In this document: positions 8,424-18,032 of the stretch, piece after piece
Numbering within the stretch: the stretch's first letter is position 1
Layout of the letters: each line of letters begins with the position of its first letter
NCBI RefSeq assembly: GCF_014695725.1
Contig: NZ_JACJOU010000020.1
Span: 124,001 to 188,000 of the forward strand
Source of the DNA: Microcoleus sp. FACHB-672
GTDB taxonomy: Bacteria > Cyanobacteriota > Cyanobacteriia > Cyanobacteriales > Oscillatoriaceae
Length of the DNA: 64,000 nt
Reading direction: 5' to 3'
Notes under the pieces: generated by a model
What the model was told of the DNA's origin: nothing
Seen by the model: the letters and a program-made list of their open reading frames with translations, nothing else
Database searches by the model: none
Program-made: the position numbers and the translations under genes

Positions 8424-9788
8424 TTACCCCACCGGCACTCCATCCCAAGCCGGCCCACTTTGCTCGAAATCTGGCGGTAGTGAAGTTAAGCGAGACTCGC
8501 AGCGTCGAATGTAAAGCGCCGCAACGCTATCTATCCTATTTTTATTAACAATATCTTGAAAAGATGATAGAGCGAGTGGGAAGTTTCCCTGCTGCCATGA
8601 TTGAATTCCCATCTCAAATGCCGGCAGTGACAGGATCTTCGCCTCGTCAAGGGGATAGGTTTGCGTACCCAATACTTCGTAGATATTAATCGCTTGCTGC
8701 TTCCCACGCGGCGCGACTCGATCAATCCAGCGTAAATGAAAAAACTCCGGTTGATTTAACTGAGCGATCGCCGCATCACTGACAATCACCTGGCATCCGT
8801 AAACCTTTGTCAAATCTTCCAACCGAGACGCCGTATTCACTACATCACCGATCACGGTTGAATCCATACGAGAATCCGCCCCAAGTGTGCCGATCAAACC
8901 CCTGCCGGTGTGTAGCCCAATCCCAATATTTACCGGCTCTTTTAAATTAAATAAATCACGGCTTGCATTAAATTCGCGCAGGTTTTGCCGCATCATAACT
9001 GCCGCATTCAAAGCATCTTGCGCGTGCTGTCCTGGCCGGTCAAAGACCGCCATAATCGCATCGCCCAAAAACTTATCAATAAAGCCAAAATGGGATGAAA
9101 TGGCTTGATTCATCTGCGTAAAAAACGCATTTAACCAGTTAAACGTATCAATCGCTTGTTGGGATTCTGCAATAGCCGTAAACCCACGTATATCACAAAA
9201 TACAATCGATAATTCTTCCTCCTTCGCATTTCCCAACTCAATCGATTCCACACCACGCGGCGCAATACGCTGGAGAAATTGTTCGGGCACAAACAACCGA
9301 AATTTTTCCGTAAGCGCTTGATTGATTTGCCAAGCGGCTGCCATATTTCGTTGACTTTTTTCCTTCATTTGCTGCCCGATTTGAATTTGCGATTGCTGCA
9401 TTCGCATCTGGTTTAGGTGCAATACACTCGCAATCTTTTTTAACAGCAACGTGCTTTTAACCGGCTTGGTGATATAGTCATCTCCCATCATCTCCAATCC
9501 TCTCAGGCGAGAATCGTCATCATCAAGAGCGGTTAAAAAAATCACCGGCACCGTTTGTAAGTTCACATCTTCGCGCAAACGCCGGCACAGCTCAAACCCA
9601 TCCATATCCGGCATCATCACATCCAGCAAAATCATTGCCGGTAAAGAGGTCTTTGCCAGTTCTAGCGCTTTGAGTCCTGATTCTGCCAAAAGGGTGGTAT
9701 ACCCTTCTGATTGCAGCAGTTCTTCTAATAAATACAAATTGTTAGGCTCATCATCAACAAGCAGAATACGGGGCTGGTTATTTGACAT
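8424..9788 (-). CDS. Response regulator with class III adenylate cyclase output
   Basis: An N-terminal receiver domain (about residues 7-125: LVDDEPNN acidic pair, LLDVMMPDMDG phospho-acceptor Asp, ITKP Lys) is followed by a glutamine-rich coiled linker and a class III cyclase domain (about 190-370). The cyclase keeps the metal aspartates (VFCDIRGF and LGDAIMAVF). It also keeps the lysine before LGD and the aspartate in MDSTVIGD that favour ATP over GTP, and the Asn and Arg of VVNTASR. It should therefore make cAMP, controlled by phosphorylation of the receiver. A short C-terminal tail is TPR-like. The gene is 164 bp downstream of a hybrid histidine kinase, the likely phosphodonor. ATG at 9788. 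Confidence 0.92.
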   Translation of the reverse strand: MSNNQPRILLVDDEPNNLYLLEELLQSEGYTTLLAESGLKALELAKTSLPAMILLDVMMPDMDGFELCRRLREDVNLQTVPVIFLTALDDDDSRLRGLEMMGDDYITKPVKSTLLLKKIASVLHLNQMRMQQSQIQIGQQMKEKSQRNMAAAWQINQALTEKFRLFVPEQFLQRIAPRGVESIELGNAKEEELSIVFCDIRGFTAIAESQQAIDTFNWLNAFFTQMNQAISSHFGFIDKFLGDAIMAVFDRPGQHAQDALNAAVMMRQNLREFNASRDLFNLKEPVNIGIGLHTGRGLIGTLGADSRMDSTVIGDVVNTASRLEDLTKVYGCQVIVSDAAIAQLNQPEFFHLRWIDRVAPRGKQQAINIYEVLGTQTYPLDEAKILSLPAFEMGIQSWQQGNFPLALSSFQDIVNKNRIDSVAALYIRRCESRLTSLPPDFEQSGPAWDGVPVG

Positions 9789-9952
9789 AAACTTAAGAAA
9801 AAAGTGGCATGGCAGAAAAGGTGAAAGAATTTAAAATTCTCCGGTGAAACTTTTAAATTCACATTCATTAATAATTAATTTAGATGCCCCTGATTCAGTT
9901 TGGCCAAGCTCTAGAGCCTTCAAGCCATTAGATGGTTCGCTTCGGCTCTATA

Positions 9953-12163
9953 TTAAGTGGAGCCGGCGAAAGAACGCACTGTTGAAAACACGCGATCAAG
10001 ATTAAGCGGCTTGCTTAAATAGCCATCCGCACCGGCTTGAAGACATCGCTCACGATCTCCCGGCATCGCCATCGCCGTCACCGCAATCACCGGCACCCGT
10101 TGCCAAAGTGCATGAGCTTTTAGCTGCCGGATCAATTCAAACCCCTCTACATCAGGCAGCTGAATATCCATCAAAATCAAATCGGGCAGTGAAGCCACTG
10201 TCACTAAAGGCGAGTGAATCGCCTCCAACATGGCAGAACCATCGCAAATTAGCTCAACCATGTACCCCTCAGACTCCAAAAACTCCGCGATCAAAATTTG
10301 GTTAGACGGTTGATCTTCTACAACCAAAACACGCTTGACACTAACAGCCGTTGCACTTCCATCGAAACTGGTAGGTGCGCTAGAACGGCTTAATCGAGCA
10401 AGCTGATCATGAGCAACCGGCACCTCCCGACGCGGTTCCGTCACCGGCAGCCAAACTCGAAACGTACTACCCTCGCCGGCAATTGATTGGAACGACACCG
10501 TCCCCCCATGCAGTTCCGCCAGTCGCTTTGTCAGCGCTAATCCCAAACCCGTGCCTTCATGCCGGCGTGTCAGGGAAGAATCTACCTGCTGAAACGGGCG
10601 AAACAGCAAGTGCCACTTTTCCTGGGGCACCCCGATCCCAGAGTCACTCACCTCCAAACATAGGTACGGCGTCATCGGGTGTACCGGACTTGTATCGGGG
10701 CGAACATCTTGCGCCAATTGAGTGCCGTAAGCTAAACGCCCAGTCAGCTTAACGTGTCCTCCCTCTGGGGTGAATTTAACGGCATTTGACAGCAAGTTAA
10801 TCAGCATCTGCCGAACTCTGCGCTCATCGAGCATGACACCACTGACTTGGTAATTTAATTCCAGACTCAGCGCTAACCCTTTGGCTTGGGCGCGGGGTTG
10901 AATCATTTTCAAACACTGCCCGCACAATTCTGGAATTGAAACCGGCTCTAAATTTAGCTCAGCTTTGCCGGCTTCAATTTTAGAGAGATCCAGAATATCG
11001 GTAATCAATTGCAACAAATGCTGGCCGCTTTTTTCAATTGCCTTGACATGAGTGACTTGTCTATCAGTCAATGGGCCACCTGTTTGCCGGTGTAGCAAAT
11101 CTGCGAAGCCTAGAATGCTGTTGAGGGGCGTCCGCAGTTCGTGAGACATGGCCGCCAGAAACTCAGATTTTAGCTGGGATGCCCGCTCTAAATCTTTATT
11201 AATCTGCTGTAAGTGCGCTTGGGCTTCAGCGCGTTCGATCGCCACACCCAAGGTACGACAGGCGGCGAGGAGCATATCCTGTTGCGGTGCTTCCTGTAGT
11301 TTTTGCAGATTGCGCGATTCTAAGGTGAGCAACCCAATAATTTTGCCGGTGGTGGAGGGAATGGGAAAGATGCCCAACTGCCCAATACCGGGATGGCGAA
11401 ATGCCGGCACTGCCTTTGGGTGGTTTTGATAGTCATCCACAAATAGGGGTTTGCCGGTTTCTACAACGTCCCAAACCAATCCTTGCCCGTAGGGAATACC
11501 TTGCGCCAGCACCGCCTCCATCTCAGCCACTGCCGGCGCACCATAAGTGGCAATAAACTCAGTGGAAATTTGATTGGTGAGGATGCCGGCGTAACGATCA
11601 ACTCCGACGCCGGTGATCACTTTCACATCCCCAAAGGCAGCATTCATCGCCTGTACGAGGTAGCTCAGGGCAAACTGGCCAATTTCCCGCAGTTCCACAG
11701 ATGCTTGTAGCCGTTCCGTCAAACCGAGTATAAATGTCAGACGTCTGACTTCGGCGTTCAAACTGTCTTGGGATCTGCGATAGCCGGTGACATCCCGAAA
11801 GGTAAATAGCCGGCCCCCATCTGAAGTCATGGTGGTATATACCTCCAAGCAGATGCCATTTGCCTGCTCCAGATAGAGGGAAACACTCTCGGTTTCTGTT
11901 TGTGCAAGGGCTTCCCTGAGCTGTTCCACCTGCTCAGTTGACCAATAGCGCTGTTCTACTACCTTGGCAAAAACGACGTCACAATGAGGCTGCTCTTGAA
12001 GCCACTCAGGCGACATCCCCCAAATTTCAGCGAGTTTCCGATTAAACAAAATTAAGTGATCGGATTGGTCAAACAGCGCAATCGCATTATCGACTTGGTT
12101 AAGGATGAGTTCTCGCTCCTCCTTTAACCGCTGCAACCGCCTCTCAATCTGTTCTTGATTCAT
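9953..12163 (-). CDS. Hybrid sensor histidine kinase (PAS-GAF-HisKA-HATPase-REC)
   Basis: A 736-residue soluble kinase. Domains in order: coiled start; PAS (about 20-130, around NAIALFDQSDHLILFNRK); GAF (about 150-315); HisKA with the phospho-acceptor His in AMSHELRTPLNSIL (about 340); HATPase with LLSNAVKFTPEG (N box) and GTGLGLALTKRL (G box); and a C-terminal receiver with LILMDIQLPDVEGFEL. No membrane helix is present, so it senses a cytosolic signal. This GAF does not have the Cys-His pattern of bilin-binding domains. It sits between the GGDEF-EAL protein and the adenylate cyclase on the same strand, a plausible signalling unit. ATG at 12163. Confidence 0.93.
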   Translation of the reverse strand: MNQEQIERRLQRLKEERELILNQVDNAIALFDQSDHLILFNRKLAEIWGMSPEWLQEQPHCDVVFAKVVEQRYWSTEQVEQLREALAQTETESVSLYLEQANGICLEVYTTMTSDGGRLFTFRDVTGYRRSQDSLNAEVRRLTFILGLTERLQASVELREIGQFALSYLVQAMNAAFGDVKVITGVGVDRYAGILTNQISTEFIATYGAPAVAEMEAVLAQGIPYGQGLVWDVVETGKPLFVDDYQNHPKAVPAFRHPGIGQLGIFPIPSTTGKIIGLLTLESRNLQKLQEAPQQDMLLAACRTLGVAIERAEAQAHLQQINKDLERASQLKSEFLAAMSHELRTPLNSILGFADLLHRQTGGPLTDRQVTHVKAIEKSGQHLLQLITDILDLSKIEAGKAELNLEPVSIPELCGQCLKMIQPRAQAKGLALSLELNYQVSGVMLDERRVRQMLINLLSNAVKFTPEGGHVKLTGRLAYGTQLAQDVRPDTSPVHPMTPYLCLEVSDSGIGVPQEKWHLLFRPFQQVDSSLTRRHEGTGLGLALTKRLAELHGGTVSFQSIAGEGSTFRVWLPVTEPRREVPVAHDQLARLSRSSAPTSFDGSATAVSVKRVLVVEDQPSNQILIAEFLESEGYMVELICDGSAMLEAIHSPLVTVASLPDLILMDIQLPDVEGFELIRQLKAHALWQRVPVIAVTAMAMPGDRERCLQAGADGYLSKPLNLDRVFSTVRSFAGST

Positions 12164-12352
12164 AAAGTTTTATCAACCAGACGGGGGCTATATTCAATTC
12201 TTAATTTTAATTTACAAAAGATAACAACTGCCATGATGCCGCTCTCTTTGCCATTGTGATTTGAGAGCCGGCACTCTGGCAAGCCATTTTTTCAGCTTTC
12301 CTATCTGTTTTGTCTAAAAGATTTTCTCATAATCTCTCCCTTACCCTTAAAG

Positions 12353-15300
12353 CTACGGCTGCGGTTGGGCGCTGCCTAGCTGCCGGTAAAGTTCAGCTTG
12401 CTGGATAGCAATCGCCGCTTGAACTGCGATTTGGTTCAGCAGGCTAATTTCATTTTGCTGCCAGTGTCGCGGTTCGCGACACTGTTGAGCGATTAACAGT
12501 CCCCACAAATTATCCCCTTCTAGGACAGGAACAACCAAATTGGCTCTGACCTGAAACTGAGCCAATAAATTAATGTGACAGGGCGCTAAAACAGCGTTAT
12601 AAATATCTTCTATCGCTCTCACTCGCCCTTCTTTGTAATAGTGGACGTACTTTTCTTGAAAACAGCAATCTTCTATTTTTATGCCGATTAGAGATCTCCA
12701 GCCTTCTGCAACAGATTCTACAGTTACACTGCCACTCCAATCCGGTTCAAAACAATAAAAGATAAGCCGATCAACACCAAGAAACTGACGCACTTCTCTA
12801 ACGATTTTGTTTAGAACTTCTTCTAAGTTAGAGTTTAAGCAAATTTTTTGAGCAATGTTTGCCATTAATTGCTCTTGCTTGTTTTGCTGGCGCAGCGCTT
12901 CTTCAATCTGCTTGTATTTAATAATTTGTTGTTCAAGTTCTTGATTGGCCACTTCAAGAGCTTTGCTGCGAATCAGAATGTCTTCTGGTTTTTTGTTTTC
13001 ATTGATTTGTGCGGGTGATATTTGAGTCGCTACTTCAGCACCTTCACTAACCTGTGCATAAGACAGCAAATTCTCTAAGTTGTTTCCCTCATTTAAAGGC
13101 TGCTCTTGTTGTTGCGCCGGCACCCAATTGCTTAAAAGTTGAAAAGTGGCTTCTGCCGGCAGTGGTTTGCTAAACAGATAGCCTTGAGCGCTGTCACAAC
13201 CAATTGACTGTAAAAATGCTAACTGTTCTAACGTCTCAACTCCTTCAGCTAAGACTTCTAAATTCAAACCCTGTCCGAGAGCAACAACGGCTTTCGCAAT
13301 TGCGGCATCACTGGGATCGTGAATGAGATCCCGCACAAACGACTGATCAATTTTGATGGTATGTAGGGGAAAATATTTGATAGAATTCAGCGAAGAGTAA
13401 CCCGTACCAAAATCATCCATTGCAATTTTAATTCCCATTTGCCGCAGTTCTTGCAAAATAGCAATGGTGAAATTGATGTCTTGCATCGCAATACTTTCAG
13501 TAATTTCTACTTCTAGATAACAAGGCTTGATGTTAGTTTCTTGCAGAATTTGCTCAATCGTTTTAACCAAACCTTGCTGTTGAAACTGCCGGCCCGAAAG
13601 ATTAACCGCAATAGGAATCGGAGGAAGCCCTTGTTCGCACCAAGCTTGATGCTGGCTGCACGCAGTCCGGATCACCCATTCCCCAATTGGGCAGATCAGT
13701 CCTGTTTCTTCTGCTAAGGGAATAAATTGATTTGGTGGCACCAATCCCAAATGCGGATGCTGCCAACGAATTAGCGCCTCTAAGCTGACAATTTCCCCGG
13801 TGTTAATATCTATTTGAGGTTGGTAATACAGCAGCAATTCATCTCTTGCCAACGCCTTACGCAAATCGGCTTCCAGTCCCAATTTTTCTAGGGCTTTGGT
13901 GTTCATTTCAGGCAAGTAAAACTGATAGTTATTTCTCCCCTGCTGCTTAGCTCGATACATGGCAGTATCTGCATTTTTTAGCAGCGTGTCTGCATCTTCG
14001 CCATCATAAGGAGCTAAGGAAATTCCTAAACTTGCACTGATATAAAGTTCCTGAGCTTCGATAAAAAATGGAGCGTTCAGCGCATCCAAAATTCTTCGAG
14101 AAATTTTGCTAATGTCCTCCACATAACCAATATGGGGGAACAAAAGCGTAAATTCATCTCCACCCCACCGCGCAACGGCATCGCACTTACGAAGACAACC
14201 CCGTAAGCGTTCTGTTACTTGCTGCAATAGCTGATCGCCAACTGCATGACCTAAAGTATCGTTAACGGTTTTGAAGCGATCTAAATCTAGAAATGCTACC
14301 GCTAGCATTTCTCCGGTTTGATGCGCGTTGGCGAGTGCCAGGGAAAGCTGTTCGTCAAATAGCAGCCGGTTGGGAAGCTTTGTCAGCCGATCGTGGGATG
14401 CTTGATGGCGCAGCATAGATTCTACGCGCTTTTGCATCAGCGCCATATAGAGGTGAATCCCAATCGACTGTGCCAGCTTGATTTCATCGGCAGTCCATTC
14501 TGGACTTTGCTCTGTTTTGAGTTCGCGCCAAGCTTCAAATGAGTTGCGCGGGTGCAGGTTCCGTTCATCCCGGTTGTAGCGCCCTGCCCACATCACTTCA
14601 GTATCATAAGCATTGCGAAAAATACTCAGGCACCCGACACATTGGTGCCGATACTGGAGGGGGATGATCAAGATAGAACGAATTGGAGTGGATTCAAAGG
14701 CAAATGCTAGGGACTGCCCTTGAATGTCGCCGGAGAAGGTGGTGAGGATCTGGGGGGAGGGAACTCCGTTGGTGCTGAAGGTGGGGCTGCTTGGAGAGTT
14801 GAGATCGAGTGCAATCAGCGATTTTCCTGCTTGTTGCCAAGCGAGAGCGATTTCTTCATGAGTTGGGCTGTGGGTTGCCGGCGTTTCCTGCCAACCGATC
14901 AGTTCTTTCCAGGCGGTGGTTTCTTCAATAAACGGCACCGTCGGCTGTTCGCCATAAGTATAAATTTGTGATGGCTGCGCTGCCGGTTCAACAACAATAT
15001 GTAGCCGCCCGCCAGAACCTTGCAGTGCTTTAACCGTTTCTTCTAGAACCATTTGCCGGATTTCAGCCTGATTAAGGGGGCAGTGGAGGAGGCTGCTCAC
15101 TCGATTAATCATGGCTTCGTGGTGTGCCTGCTGCTGCACTTGAATGACCAAGTTAGATTGAGCAATGGCAATCGATATCTGATCTACTAATAGTTGTACA
15201 ATTTGCAACTCTCGATCTGAGAAGCGACGCGGTTCGGCGTGGTGGATGGCAAGCAGTCCCCAAAGCCGGTTTTGATAAACAATCGGCACGGTTAGAGAAG

Positions 15301-15718
15301 CGAGCACTCCCATTGCCAAAAGATATTGAACGTGGCACTCGTCAACCGGCGCGTAGCGGGTGTCTTCAACGCTTAGATTTTCGCCGGTTTCTGCACAGTC
15401 CAATTGATTAAGGATTTTCCGCTGAGCGGTCACATCAATAATCACTCGCTGACGTGCTTTAAGAAACATTTCCCTAGCTTGAGGGGGAATATCATCGGCA
15501 GGAAAATGCAGGCCCAGCAGTGAGGGTAAGTGCTGCTCTTGAATACTTTCGGCAATGACTGCGCCACTGCCATCTGCATCAAATTTATATATCTTGACTC
15601 GGTCTACCTCTAAGTAGCAGCCAATTTCTTGCACAGCTGTGTTCAAAATCTCTGGCAGCTCTAGTGATTGCCGAATGCGATTGGTGATTTGATGAAGCAG
15701 ATTTTCTTGGCCTGGCAT
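12353..15718 (-). CDS. Probable photoreceptor: bilin-type GAF, GAF, GGDEF, EAL, bilin-type GAF
   Basis: A 1121-residue c-di-GMP enzyme. The first GAF (about 10-195) has phytochrome-like features: DIP at residues 76-78 and Cys128-His129 in DECHVQYL, then LWGLLAIHH. A second, divergent GAF (about 200-425) lacks these. The GGDEF domain keeps GGDEF near residue 520. The EAL domain keeps EAL (about 646) and DDFGTGYSS, so both cyclase and phosphodiesterase sites look intact. After a coiled coil, a last GAF (about 945-1105) carries Cys1047-His1048 in APCHINLL within a cyanobacteriochrome-like context (DWSGSVTVESV, FQVRANLVVPVL). Binding of phycocyanobilin is predicted from family knowledge, not shown. 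ATG at 15718. Confidence 0.9.
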   Translation of the reverse strand: MPGQENLLHQITNRIRQSLELPEILNTAVQEIGCYLEVDRVKIYKFDADGSGAVIAESIQEQHLPSLLGLHFPADDIPPQAREMFLKARQRVIIDVTAQRKILNQLDCAETGENLSVEDTRYAPVDECHVQYLLAMGVLASLTVPIVYQNRLWGLLAIHHAEPRRFSDRELQIVQLLVDQISIAIAQSNLVIQVQQQAHHEAMINRVSSLLHCPLNQAEIRQMVLEETVKALQGSGGRLHIVVEPAAQPSQIYTYGEQPTVPFIEETTAWKELIGWQETPATHSPTHEEIALAWQQAGKSLIALDLNSPSSPTFSTNGVPSPQILTTFSGDIQGQSLAFAFESTPIRSILIIPLQYRHQCVGCLSIFRNAYDTEVMWAGRYNRDERNLHPRNSFEAWRELKTEQSPEWTADEIKLAQSIGIHLYMALMQKRVESMLRHQASHDRLTKLPNRLLFDEQLSLALANAHQTGEMLAVAFLDLDRFKTVNDTLGHAVGDQLLQQVTERLRGCLRKCDAVARWGGDEFTLLFPHIGYVEDISKISRRILDALNAPFFIEAQELYISASLGISLAPYDGEDADTLLKNADTAMYRAKQQGRNNYQFYLPEMNTKALEKLGLEADLRKALARDELLLYYQPQIDINTGEIVSLEALIRWQHPHLGLVPPNQFIPLAEETGLICPIGEWVIRTACSQHQAWCEQGLPPIPIAVNLSGRQFQQQGLVKTIEQILQETNIKPCYLEVEITESIAMQDINFTIAILQELRQMGIKIAMDDFGTGYSSLNSIKYFPLHTIKIDQSFVRDLIHDPSDAAIAKAVVALGQGLNLEVLAEGVETLEQLAFLQSIGCDSAQGYLFSKPLPAEATFQLLSNWVPAQQQEQPLNEGNNLENLLSYAQVSEGAEVATQISPAQINENKKPEDILIRSKALEVANQELEQQIIKYKQIEEALRQQNKQEQLMANIAQKICLNSNLEEVLNKIVREVRQFLGVDRLIFYCFEPDWSGSVTVESVAEGWRSLIGIKIEDCCFQEKYVHYYKEGRVRAIEDIYNAVLAPCHINLLAQFQVRANLVVPVLEGDNLWGLLIAQQCREPRHWQQNEISLLNQIAVQAAIAIQQAELYRQLGSAQPQP

Positions 15719-16451
15719 TATTTGTGACCTTTTAACGGGTGTTTGTTAAAAAAACCTTTGAACCGGCAGTTTGTAGAAATAAACGATTAGCCTGAGTGCG
15801 AATCTGCTGCTAGGTTGACTTTTGCGATAGGGTGCTGAGGGGCGCTGCCGGTCTGGGCTTGAGTGGCCAACCGCCAAACCTGGAAGAAATATAAGACTCT
15901 ACAAATCTCATTTATTCTCTTTGATAGCATTTTTATTAAGAGATATCATTCTTAAGATAGTTGACTTTTTTATATTATTACTTGTGACTTCATTCATCGC
16001 CACTTTTTGCCCAGATGTCTCTCAAGAGGACGAAAAAACTATTAAGTTGAGATGTAATGCTGAATACTTAGAACCCTAGAGTGTTGTAAATGTAACAGCA
16101 GCAACCGTAGATGAGATGCTGCAATTAAAGCAATTGTGAAAGCACTTGGTTTAGAAAAAAGCCTGTAGATGCCCTTAAATTCTATTTTAACCACTGTTAA
16201 CAAACGCTGAGCGGCAATAGCTCTGACTTGTGTGCCGGTTGGACAACAGCCTGCGTTGAGATGGGCTTGCCCTGCACCGCAAAATTGACGCACTTGAGTT
16301 GAAACGGGACTTTTGATATAAAATTCTATCATTAAGTCTGATAGCCGCCGGCTCGAAGCAATTTAGATGCCGGTGAGAGGACACGATCAGCTTAATAAAG
16401 CCTGAAAGCCGATTCAGTGCTTAAACGCAGTATTAGAGAGGATTGAACACG
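15719..16451. other. Intergenic region between the GAF/GGDEF/EAL gene and sodB
   Basis: About 730 bp without a convincing gene. The possible open frames at 16042-16384 on the minus strand have no recognisable product and no ribosome binding site. The two flanking genes diverge, so both promoters should lie here. I see no repeat or RNA gene. Confidence 0.4.
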
Positions 16452-17057
16452 ATGGCATTTACGCTTCCTGAATTACCGTATCCCGCCGATGCCTTAGAAT
16501 CAGGTCATATGTCGGCAGAAACTTTTTCGTTCCATCACGACAAGCACCACGCAGCTTACGTGAATAACCTCAACAAACAAATCGAAGGGACGGAACTCGC
16601 CGACAAGTCTCTTGAAGAAATTATTACCGCAACTTTTAAAGATTCCAGCAAAGCCGGCATCTTCAACAACGCCGCCCAAGTTTGGAACCACACCTTCTTC
16701 TGGCATTGCATGAAACCAGGTGGAGGCGGTCAGCCCTCCGGCGCACTTGCCGATAAAATCAACTCAGACCTCGGCGGCTACGACAAATTCAAAGAAGAGT
16801 TCAAAAACGCTGCCACCACCCAATTTGGTAGCGGTTGGGCTTGGCTGGTTTTGGATAACGGCACTCTGAAAGTCACCAAGACTGGCAACGCAGAAAACCC
16901 CCTTGCAAACGGGCAAACTGCACTGCTGACTCTGGATGTGTGGGAACACGCCTACTATCTCGACTTCCAAAACCGCCGGCCTGACTTTATTCAAAACTTC
17001 CTCGATCACCTAGTTAACTGGGATTTCGTTGCCGAAAACTTGGCTAAAGCTTCCTAA
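16452..17057 (+). CDS. sodB: Iron superoxide dismutase
   Basis: Converts superoxide to oxygen and hydrogen peroxide in the cytosol. The 201-residue protein shows the Fe/Mn-SOD signatures: [10 protein letters not shown] (first metal His and gateway), [11 protein letters not shown] (second His), FGSGWAWLV, and the [11 protein letters not shown] motif with the final Asp and His ligands. The [14 protein letters not shown] context and [10 protein letters not shown] fit the iron type of cyanobacterial SodB. The ATG at 16452 is preceded by AGAGAGG ten bases upstream; a TTG at 16443 has no spacing from that site and is rejected. A strong terminator follows. Confidence 0.96.
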   Translation: MAFTLPELPYPADALESGHMSAETFSFHHDKHHAAYVNNLNKQIEGTELADKSLEEIITATFKDSSKAGIFNNAAQVWNHTFFWHCMKPGGGGQPSGALADKINSDLGGYDKFKEEFKNAATTQFGSGWAWLVLDNGTLKVTKTGNAENPLANGQTALLTLDVWEHAYYLDFQNRRPDFIQNFLDHLVNWDFVAENLAKAS

Positions 17058-17077
17058 GCGAGTTATTTACTGACTTG

Positions 17078-17106
17078 AAAAACCCGGTTTAAAAAGCCGG
17101 GTTTTT
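17078..17106 (+). terminator. Rho-independent terminator of sodB
   Basis: AAAAACCCGG (17078-17087) pairs perfectly with CCGGGTTTTT (17097-17106), ending in a T run 21 bp after the stop codon. Confidence 0.92.
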
Positions 17107-17664
17107 ATCAGTTTAGTTGAGATAAGCCAATTAGCTGAAGGCTGCCGGTGTTCAACATAAAACTTTTCTTAAATCAATGCATTTATATAGCATTACTATT
17201 GAAATTGTAAAAAAAATGGAATGCCTGCATCTTAGAAAGAACCAAACGCGTTCGAGTAGCGAAGGCAATCCCGGAAGATATCACGAATGATTGAGAATTA
17301 ATATATTAGTAAAAATTAAAATGAATAAAATATCAATTATTTTTTATTAAAAATAATAAGCCAATTCTCTGTAATTATAACGAGTTACATAAGAAAGTAA
17401 AATTTCTGTTTCTTTAGTTTAAATCTACTTTGTTTGTAAATTAATTAAACTTAACGTCGTTTCTCAATCGGCTGTATTTCTGATTTAATACAAAAGGTGT
17501 ACGCTGAGTAAAGCTTCATCTAGGAATTTTATCAGGGTCAACCATAGAGGATGAAGCAAGCTAGTGGCAATCTCACTCCTTTTTCTAGATTTAAGACTAG
17601 GTTAAAAACTCATATAATACTTAATCTGTCAATAACCAAACCTGAAACTAGCAACCCCTTTAAG
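17107..17664. other. AT-rich intergenic region after sodB
   Basis: Very AT-rich, especially 17285-17470. A short hairpin-forming A/T palindrome lies around 17338-17362. I found no coding frame with a ribosome binding site before 17665. Confidence 0.4.
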
Positions 17665-17871
17665 ATGAATAGCAAAGAACTGGCCCAGTACATTGAAGCC
17701 ACCGGCAGCATCTCTAAACCTTGGCTGCTGGTACAGTTGCGCTTGAAAAAATTGCAAGAAAGCAAAGACACCCTTTCGCCTGAAGATTATGCCAAAGAGC
17801 TAGCCGATATTCACCAAGATTTGATGAAATTAGGGGAGTGGTGGGTTGGCATCGAAGACGAAGCTTTCTGA
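17665..17871 (+). CDS. Small conserved-looking protein of unknown function
   Basis: A 68-residue protein beginning MNSKELAQYIEATGSI, mostly helical, acidic towards the C-terminus (ADIHQDLMKLGEWWVGIEDEAF). I do not recognise a named family. The frame extends upstream to a possible start at 17551, but the added 38 residues are poorly composed, so I chose the internal ATG. No clear Shine-Dalgarno sequence precedes either. It sits 161 bp before ppk1 on the same strand. Compact composition and lack of rare codons suggest a real gene. Confidence 0.5.
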   Translation: MNSKELAQYIEATGSISKPWLLVQLRLKKLQESKDTLSPEDYAKELADIHQDLMKLGEWWVGIEDEAF

Positions 17872-18032
17872 ATGTGAAGGCAAGTTTCTCAGAGAGGGCA
17901 GCGCATAGCAAAATTTAGTAGAGGCAATTAGCAATTTTAAATAAAAAATAAATATAAGCCTCTTGAATTCTTCCTCCTTGCCAAGCGCTTTCAGCCCACA
18001 GCTATTTTGAATGCCCATATCCACTCAAAATC

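Noticed and set aside
16042-16384. Two overlapping minus-strand frames in the sodB upstream region
   Set aside because: No ribosome site, no recognisable product, poor composition; likely chance frames.
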